Positions 5,303 to 9,353 of a DNA stretch of 9,353 bases are shown in pieces. Each line of letters begins with the position of its first letter. Position 1 is the first letter of the stretch. The position numbers and the translations under genes are program-made. A model generated the notes under the pieces. The model ran no database searches and was not told where the DNA came from. It saw nothing but the letters and a program-made list of their open reading frames with translations. Source of the stretch: an uncultured Chloroflexota bacterium (GTDB lineage Bacteria; Chloroflexota; Dehalococcoidia; UBA2247; RBG-13-53-26); assembly GCA_937860285.1 (NCBI GenBank), contig CALMBS010000515.1, positions 1-9,353 on the forward strand. The letters are read 5' to 3'.

Positions 5303-6190
5303 CTAGCTCCTGGCGCTGAAGTAGGCCATGTAGGCCGAGAGGCCCATGGCGAACTCCGCGGGGATCTCCCCGCCGCCGTTCCGGCGCACGTAGTCTGCGA
5401 GGCGGCCCCAGATCCGGCCCGGGTCCAGGCCTTCCCCCATGGCCTGCTCCACCACCCGGCCGAGGGCGATCGAGTTCTCCCTGATGCCGCGGATGAGGGC
5501 CTGCGGGCGGGAGCGGACCCCGCTGTGGGAGTAGAAGAGGACCTCCGGCGCCATGGTGGCCAGACGGTCGATGGACTCCAGGTAGAGCCGCAGATCGAAC
5601 GGGGTCACGGCGGCGGGCAGGGGGAAGTCGGGCATGGCGGTGGCGATGTAGCCCAGGGCTTCGCCGGGGAAGACGCCCCCCGTGAGGCTGTCGCCGATGG
5701 CGACATGGTGAGAGGCGTGGCCCGGGGTGAACATGACGGTGAGGTCCCTGTGGCCCAGGTGTATCACCTCGTTGTCGCCGGCTACGCGCATGCGGGCCTC
5801 CGCCACCGGCAGTATGGGTCCGAAGCGCTCCTCGAAGTCATCGCCGAAGACCCCCCGGGTGGCGGCGGCCAGCTTCGCGGGATCGGCCAGGTGGCGGGCG
5901 CCGCGGGGGTGGAGCAGGATCTTCGCGTCGGGGAGGTGCTGTGCCAGGTAGCCGGCGCCGCCGCCATGGTCCACGTGAATGTGCGTGGGAATAATGTACG
6001 CCAGGCGGCGCAGGTCGACGGGAGAGGCCGCGGCGTGGACCAGCAGCTGCCTGGCGGTGGCGGTCGAGCCGGGTTCGATCATGACCGGGGGATCGCCGTC
6101 CAGGATGTAGGCCACCTCGCTGAGAGGGAAGGCCACGTCCTCCGTGCAGTCCAGGAGGTAGGTGCTGTCCGCTACCCGGGTCACGCGCAC
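5303..6190 (-). CDS. MBL-fold metallo-hydrolase
   Basis: A 295-residue metallo-beta-lactamase-fold enzyme. The di-metal signature THIHVDHGG supplies H70, H72, D74 and H75; TPGHASHH supplies H158; a late His in FYSHSG is the expected sixth ligand. The metal-bridging Asp, usually in a TGDTLF-type motif about 20 residues after the third His, seems to be replaced by Glu177 in GVFPGEALGY. The length and the about 75-residue helical tail after the last ligand fit broad MBL hydrolases of the glyoxalase II/YflN type; the substrate is unknown. No signal peptide. A TGA in frame just upstream limits the start to GTG 6190 or GTG 6184. Neither has a Shine-Dalgarno site and the -10 lies 5 bases before the first, so the message may be leaderless. 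Convergent with gltX, divergent from the SDR gene. Confidence 0.85.
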   Translation of the reverse strand: MRVTRVADSTYLLDCTEDVAFPLSEVAYILDGDPPVMIEPGSTATARQLLVHAAASPVDLRRLAYIIPTHIHVDHGGGAGYLAQHLPDAKILLHPRGARHLADPAKLAAATRGVFGDDFEERFGPILPVAEARMRVAGDNEVIHLGHRDLTVMFTPGHASHHVAIGDSLTGGVFPGEALGYIATAMPDFPLPAAVTPFDLRLYLESIDRLATMAPEVLFYSHSGVRSRPQALIRGIRENSIALGRVVEQAMGEGLDPGRIWGRLADYVRRNGGGEIPAEFAMGLSAYMAYFSARS

Positions 6191-6195
6191 GGGCC

Positions 6196-6204
6196 ATCAT
6201 AGCA
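6196..6204 (-). promoter_or_regulatory. Extended -10 promoter of the MBL gene
   Basis: On the minus strand TGC-TATGAT (6204-6196) lies 5 bases before GTG 6190 and 11 before GTG 6184. No clear -35 is seen. The message would begin within a base or so of the first GTG. Confidence 0.45.
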
Positions 6205-6217
6205 CATCCGGCGGGGA

Positions 6218-6247
6218 TTGCGGACGGCGATGGCCAGTTGCTACGAT
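6218..6247 (+). promoter_or_regulatory. Possible promoter of the SDR gene
   Basis: TTGCGG (6218-6223), 18 bases, then TACGAT (6242-6247) with TGC before it. This would give a leader of about 94 bases. A TATAAG at 6306-6311 is closer to the gene but lacks a partner hexamer, so the choice is uncertain. Confidence 0.35.
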
Positions 6248-6347
6248 TAGATGGGAGCGATGCGGGGTTGACGCGGACCCGGGCCGTGGAGCGCCGGGGG
6301 ACAGGTATAAGGCGCGCGGGCGCGTTGTGTATAAGGAGGCAAATAGC

Positions 6348-7100
6348 TTGTCGGGAATAGTTGATGGCAAGGTGGCTTTCGTCACCGGCGGGTCCTCAGG
6401 CATCGGGCGGGGGACGGCGCTGGTGTTCGCCAGGGAGGGGGCCAGGGTGGCTATCGCCGATATCCAGGTGGAGCAGGGGCATGAGACGGTGCGCCTGGTG
6501 AAGGAGGCCGGCGGCGAGGCCGTTTTCGTCAAGTGCGATGTATCGGTATCCTCCGAGGTCAAGGCCGCGGTGGAGACGGTGGTGGGGACCTGGGGCCGGC
6601 TGGACTTCGGCTTCAACAATGCCGGGATCGAGAGCGCCATGGCCAAGACGGCGGACCACGCCGAGGAGGACTGGGACCGGGTGATCGAGGTCAACCTCAA
6701 AGGGGTGTGGCTGTGCATGAAATACGAGATCCCGCAGATGCTCAAGCAGGGGGGCGGCGCCATAGTGAACACCGCCTCCATCGGCGGGATGCGGGGCCTG
6801 GGAGGCATGGCCAACTACTGCGCCTCCAAAGGAGGCATCATCATGCTGACCCGCACGGCGGCCCTGGAGTACGCCCGGTCCGGCATCCGCATCAACGCGG
6901 TGTGCCCCGGGGGCATCCACACGCCCATGGGCAAGCGGCTGGTGGGGCAGCCCATGATGACCGAGACCCGCGGCAATGCCATGAAGCGCTGGGGCAAACC
7001 CTTTGAGGTGGGTGAGGCGGTGGTCTGGCTCTGCTCGGACAAGGCTTCGTTCGTCACCGGCCACGCCATGGCGGTGGATGCCGGTTTCCTGGCAGCCTAG
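6348..7100 (+). CDS. Short-chain dehydrogenase/reductase (SDR)
   Basis: A 250-residue classical SDR, an NAD(P)-dependent oxidoreductase of the cytosol. The cofactor motif TGGSSGIG is at 13-20. Asp38 at the end of the second strand (VAIADIQ) points to NAD(H) rather than NADP(H). Also present are the NNAG motif (90-93) and the catalytic tetrad N116, S144, Y157 and K161 (YCASK). The PGGIHTPM segment follows, as expected for the substrate loop, and the C-terminus VTGHAMAVDAGFLA is that of FabG-like members. The substrate cannot be read from sequence. I chose the TTG at 6348 because AAGGAGG (6333-6339) lies 8 bases upstream and the Rossmann motif then starts at residue 13; the longer frame from 6162 overlaps the divergent MBL gene and its promoter. 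Convergent with hisB, 19 bases apart. Confidence 0.9.
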   Translation: MSGIVDGKVAFVTGGSSGIGRGTALVFAREGARVAIADIQVEQGHETVRLVKEAGGEAVFVKCDVSVSSEVKAAVETVVGTWGRLDFGFNNAGIESAMAKTADHAEEDWDRVIEVNLKGVWLCMKYEIPQMLKQGGGAIVNTASIGGMRGLGGMANYCASKGGIIMLTRTAALEYARSGIRINAVCPGGIHTPMGKRLVGQPMMTETRGNAMKRWGKPFEVGEAVVWLCSDKASFVTGHAMAVDAGFLAA

Positions 7101-7118
7101 GCGTCACCAACGTGACGC
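7101..7118. other. Hairpin between convergent SDR and hisB
   Basis: GCGTCAC (7101-7107) pairs with GTGACGC (7112-7118) around CAAC, starting on the first base after the SDR stop. A second palindrome, TGACGCGTCA (7113-7122), overlaps it and the hisB stop. Neither strand has a T tract, so it is a weak two-way terminator at most. Confidence 0.45.
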
Positions 7119-7119
7119 G

Positions 7120-7707
7120 TCAGTCAATGACGTCTTTGGTGCTGGGCACCCGGCCCGCCATGCGGGGGTCCAGGCGCGCAGCGGCGTCCAGGGCGCGGGC
7201 CAGGGCCTTGAAGGCAGCCTCGGCCTTGTGATGATCGTCGCTGCCGGCCAGCAGCCTGGCGTGCAGGTTGAGGCGGCCCTCGGCGGCGAAGCTCTCCAGG
7301 AAGTGGCAGACCAGCCCCGACGGGAGGTCCGATATGTTCTTGTCGGCGAATGATATGTCGGTGGCGAAGTAGCCCCGGCCGCCGATATCCACCGCCACCA
7401 TCGCCAGGGCGTCATCCATGGGCACTATGGCGTGGGCCATCCTGGCGATGCCCCTCTTGTCCGCCATGGCCACGTTGAAGGCCCGGCCGAGGCAGATGGC
7501 CACGTCCTCCACCAGGTGATGCGGGTCGGCGCCCGTGGCGGCCACCCTGAGGTTGAAGGCGCCGTGGCGGGCCAGCTGCGTCAGCAGATGGTCCAGCATC
7601 CTGATCCCGGTGGTTATCTCGAAGTCGCCCTTCCCATCCACGTCGAACTCCACGCTCACGCTGGTCTCACCGGTCTCCCGTTTCATGGTGGCGATTCTTC
7701 TGGCCAT
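7120..7707 (-). CDS. hisB: Imidazoleglycerol-phosphate dehydratase
   Basis: HisB removes water from imidazole glycerol phosphate to give imidazole acetol phosphate in histidine synthesis; it is a manganese enzyme that forms a large oligomer. The 195-residue length is that of the stand-alone (monofunctional) form, without the phosphatase domain found in enterobacteria. Metal-binding motifs are GIRMLDHLL (34-42, with H40), HHLVED (63-68) and DDHHKAEAAFKA (from 157, with H159, H160 and E163). PMDDAL (96-101) is the usual PMDEAL with Asp for Glu. The ATG at 7707 has AAGGAAAGGAA just upstream; the longer frame reaching 7842 has no ribosome site and no family similarity in its extra part. No other his gene is adjacent, so histidine genes are probably scattered or hisB is its own unit with a long leader. 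Confidence 0.95.
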   Translation of the reverse strand: MARRIATMKRETGETSVSVEFDVDGKGDFEITTGIRMLDHLLTQLARHGAFNLRVAATGADPHHLVEDVAICLGRAFNVAMADKRGIARMAHAIVPMDDALAMVAVDIGGRGYFATDISFADKNISDLPSGLVCHFLESFAAEGRLNLHARLLAGSDDHHKAEAAFKALARALDAAARLDPRMAGRVPSTKDVID

Positions 7708-7732
7708 GGCGGTTCCTTTCCTTAGTCGGTTG

Positions 7733-7789
7733 CTCAGACGTCTCGCCGGCGGCAGTGGCCTGCTGGCCGGGGCCGGCGGCGAGACTGAG
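7733..7789 (-). promoter_or_regulatory. Folded leader of hisB
   Basis: The region between the hisB promoter and its ribosome site holds a long imperfect inverted repeat: CTCAG (7733-7737) with CTGAG (7785-7789), then TCTCGCCG (7741-7748) with CGGCGAGA (7777-7784), with a small GGCC-TGCT-GGCC hairpin inside. It is not followed by a T tract and I see no histidine-codon run, so it is not a classic his attenuator. Confidence 0.45.
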
Positions 7790-7820
7790 AGGGTTTTGTG
7801 ACAGCTGCACGCCTCACGGC

Positions 7821-7849
7821 ATTGTAACATGACTATTGACAAAAGGGAA
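7821..7849 (-). promoter_or_regulatory. Promoter of hisB
   Basis: On the minus strand a weak -35 TTCCCT (7849-7844), 17 bases, then TACAAT (7826-7821) with TGT before it (extended -10). The message would start near 7814 and carry a leader of about 107 bases. The promoter overlaps the divergent one at 7836-7863. Confidence 0.5.
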
Positions 7850-7863
7850 TCTTGTGCTAAACT
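7836..7863 (+). promoter_or_regulatory. Promoter of the surface-protein gene
   Basis: Perfect -35 TTGACA (7836-7841), 16 bases, then TAAACT (7858-7863) with TGC before it. Transcription would start near 7870, leaving a leader of about 168 bases before the TTG at 8038. A small hairpin CACGC-TCGG-GCGTG lies at the predicted start of the message. Confidence 0.65.
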
Positions 7864-7896
7864 CTCCGCGAATCACGCTCGGGCGTGGTTGTTTAT

Positions 7897-7953
7897 ATGA
7901 AGAGAAGAAGAAGGAAGACGAAGGGGGTGATGCCCATAGGGATGGTGCGCTAG
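7897..7953 (+). CDS. Possible upstream ORF (18 residues, Arg-rich)
   Basis: Inside the long leader of the surface-protein gene, ATG to TAG encodes MKRRRRKTKGVMPIGMVR. Codons 3-6 are AGA AGA AGA AGG, an unusual run in a GC-rich genome. There is no Shine-Dalgarno site. It could be a leader peptide, or only a chance frame across the GA-rich tract at about 7899-7931. Apart from this, the leader (7864-8037) holds two G6 runs near 7965-7982 and nothing I recognise as a riboswitch. Confidence 0.2.
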   Translation: MKRRRRKTKGVMPIGMVR

Positions 7954-8037
7954 GTCGTTTCTCCAGGGGGGTATCTGGGGGGCAATCAGCGAAGACGAGT
8001 GGGATAGGAATACTGCGAGTAAGGAGGATGCAAGGAG

Positions 8038-9353
8038 TTGAAAAAGAGTCGTTTCTTAGTGCTGGCATGTGTCCTGTTGCTGGCGGTGATACTCGTCGCC
8101 ATTCCAACGACAGCTACGGCAGACGTCGGCGAGGCCAAGTGGTCAGTGCCCATCTACCAGGGCAATGACAATTTCTATGGCGGCGTGGACGTGGTGGCCT
8201 TCGCTGCCGGGAGTACGGCGAACGTCACGGTCCCGGTGACCAACGACCAGATCTTTGATGTGACCATCAGGGAGGCCAAGATCACCCTGGATTGGGGCCA
8301 GACCTACGACGGGACGGGTCCGGCCACCCTCAGGCCGGGCGAGACTGCGAGCTACAGCTTCGCGGTGCCCATCCCGGCCACGGCCTCCAGCCAGGTCCTG
8401 CACTCCTACCAGGTGAAGGTAGGCTACCAGCTGCAGAATGCACCCTACGTGAAGCACGTGCAGTCTCACTGGAATGCAGGTGAGGGCAACGGTGTCAACC
8501 TGCAGTTCGGGACACTCCATCAACCGATAGTCAACACGCCGGCGGCGCTGAAGGTGTACTGGCAGACTGAGGCTGCGCCTATCAGCGTCACGTTCCAGGA
8601 TGCTTCCAAATACACGGTGAATCCCTATACCGGGGTGATAACCTTCGGTTCTGCACCTCCCGCCGACACGTGGGTGTACATAGACTACCAGTACTTCGAG
8701 TCCGTGGGCCTTGGCACGGGGACACAGACGGTGTACTATACGAACTCCAGCCCGGTGGTCAGTGGTACCCTGCAGGTTGGCGTGGCCAACCCGACCACGG
8801 GGGAATGGCAGATAGCCTCGGGGTGGACCGCCGACTACGAGACGGGCAAGATCACCCTGGCCTCCGCGCCATCGAGCTTCCAGGAGGTCTTCGCCACCTA
8901 TGAGTCGTGGACCCGGTGGACGGTGGTGAACGGCAACGACCTGGCCGTCTACGGCACGGACCAGGCGGCGGCCATGACCGCCTTCCAGGAATACACCAAC
9001 CTTAACGCCAATGCTCCGGTCTTCTGGGTACCGCTTAGCACGGCCGGTGCCATGGCGAGGTCTGAGGCCACGGTCCTGGCGGCCCAAGCCAACGCGCGGT
9101 ACGCAGCCGGCGATTTCGCCAACGCTGCGACCCTCTATGGGCAGGCGGTCGGAAAGCTGGAAGAGGCCTATGCGGCCAACAAGAGCCTGAGCAGCACGGC
9201 CGAGACGGCTGTCGCGGCCCTGGTGCAGGAGGCGGCCCCCGCTATCGATGCGTACGGCAACAAACTGAACGGGGAGGCTGAGGCTGCCAAGGGGCAGGCC
9301 AGCATGTACAAGAACGTCGGGGTGTTCAGCATACTGCTGGGCGTGGCGACGCT
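8038..9353 (+). CDS. Secreted/cell-surface protein with beta-modules and TPR-like segment (partial)
   Basis: 438 codons are open to the right edge with no stop. Residues 1-28 are a Sec signal peptide (MKKSR, then a Leu/Val/Ala core, cleaved after TATA before D29). Residues 29-170 look like an Ig-like beta domain: a VTVPVTNDQIFDVTI strand, then LRPGETASYSFAVPIPA. Two related modules follow, about 71 residues apart: YTVNPYTGVITFGSAPP (192-208) and WTADYETGKITLASAPS (263-279), each followed by a strand ending in Tyr-rich YQYFES or YESW. Residues about 343-420 are helical and Ala-rich, with a TPR-like ARYAAGDFANAATLYGQAVGKLEEAY stretch. From about 424 a hydrophobic segment begins, probably a membrane helix, at the window end. 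I chose the TTG at 8038: AAGGAGG (8021-8027) is 10 bases upstream and a second AAGGAG touches the TTG, and the signal peptide starts there. The ATG at 8028 is in another frame. Function is unknown; a cell-envelope role is inferred. Confidence 0.8.
   Translation, partial: MKKSRFLVLACVLLLAVILVAIPTTATADVGEAKWSVPIYQGNDNFYGGVDVVAFAAGSTANVTVPVTNDQIFDVTIREAKITLDWGQTYDGTGPATLRPGETASYSFAVPIPATASSQVLHSYQVKVGYQLQNAPYVKHVQSHWNAGEGNGVNLQFGTLHQPIVNTPAALKVYWQTEAAPISVTFQDASKYTVNPYTGVITFGSAPPADTWVYIDYQYFESVGLGTGTQTVYYTNSSPVVSGTLQVGVANPTTGEWQIASGWTADYETGKITLASAPSSFQEVFATYESWTRWTVVNGNDLAVYGTDQAAAMTAFQEYTNLNANAPVFWVPLSTAGAMARSEATVLAAQANARYAAGDFANAATLYGQAVGKLEEAYAANKSLSSTAETAVAALVQEAAPAIDAYGNKLNGEAEAAKGQASMYKNVGVFSILLGVAT

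Noticed and set aside
5525..6202. 225-codon plus-strand frame opposite the MBL gene
   Set aside because: It is a mirror of the real gene's GC-rich codons; the minus-strand frame carries the full MBL metal-binding set.
6162..6347. Longer SDR start at 6162
   Set aside because: It would overlap the divergent MBL gene and its promoter; TTG 6348 has AAGGAGG at ideal spacing and gives the normal SDR length.
7733..7820. His-codon leader peptide and attenuator for hisB
   Set aside because: No run of histidine codons and no terminator with a T tract is present in the leader.
7708..7842. N-terminal extension of hisB to an upstream start
   Set aside because: The extra 45 residues match no part of the family, have no ribosome site, and would cover the promoter and folded leader; ATG 7707 has a good Shine-Dalgarno sequence.
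8065..8070. Cys11 of the surface protein as a lipobox cysteine
   Set aside because: The hydrophobic stretch before it is only four residues, too short for a lipoprotein signal; the normal signal-peptidase site after residue 28 fits better.
8143..9087. 314-codon open frame on the minus strand, antisense to the surface-protein gene
   Set aside because: It has no ribosome site, its protein is rich in Arg, His, Gly and Val like typical GC-rich shadow frames, and the plus-strand frame has a signal peptide, clear domains and a promoter.
1..9353. CRISPR array, insertion sequence, integron or phage genes
   Set aside because: No spaced direct repeats, transposase or integrase motifs, or terminal repeats with target duplications were seen in the window.
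1..9353. Alternative code with UGA as Trp
   Set aside because: TGA ends gltX, the hydrolase and hisB at family-typical lengths, and TGG is used for Trp throughout.

Overview
This is a GC-rich bacterial stretch of mostly single-gene units on alternating strands. I suspect a member of the Chloroflexota, near Dehalococcoidia. This rests on the mix of a CimA-type citramalate synthase, GltX, stand-alone HisB and short signal-peptide/beta-domain/membrane-anchor proteins. It is an inference from gene content and base composition, not a proven placement. I see no transposase, integrase, CRISPR array or phage module, so this looks like ordinary chromosome rather than an island.

Layout. 1-431 (minus): 5' part of citramalate synthase (cimA), running off the left edge. 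570-1061 (plus): a signal peptide followed in frame by a UGA stop, then an InlB-type beta-repeat domain and a membrane anchor. 1140-1210 (plus): tRNA-Gln(UUG) with a good promoter, followed by about 230 bases of foldable sequence ending in a rho-independent terminator. 1508-1681 (plus): a large inverted repeat and a 35-residue orphan peptide gene, closed by a strong hairpin. 1834-2616 (plus): alpha/beta hydrolase. 2629-3684 (minus): a two-gene unit of a class I methyltransferase and a small four-CxxC zinc-finger protein. 3818-5299 (plus): glutamyl-tRNA synthetase. 5303-6190 (minus): metallo-beta-lactamase-fold hydrolase. 6348-7100 (plus): short-chain dehydrogenase. 7120-7707 (minus): HisB. 8038-9353 (plus): 5' part of a large secreted or cell-surface protein, running off the right edge.

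How the genes relate. cimA (isoleucine route through citramalate), hisB (histidine), gltX and tRNA-Gln are housekeeping. GltX and tRNA-Gln could work together if this organism makes Gln-tRNA by the transamidation route, but no gat genes lie in the window. The hydrolase, methyltransferase, MBL enzyme and SDR are generic families with unknown substrates. The two plus-strand export-type genes (570-1061 and 8038-end) share a design of signal peptide, beta-rich exterior and C-terminal membrane segment.

Regulation. Most promoters I can pick out carry an extended -10 (TGn directly before the -10 hexamer). Some genes have good Shine-Dalgarno sites; others have a -10 only 5-9 bases from the start codon and may be leaderless. 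Five of eleven protein genes appear to start with GTG or TTG. All three convergent gene pairs are separated by only 3-19 bases that contain or are spanned by an inverted repeat.

I did not find a convincing new multi-gene system. The points most worth checking are the UGA with a SECIS-like hairpin at 675-704, the tRNA-linked structured region at 1222-1453, and the inverted repeat plus orphan peptide at 1508-1681.
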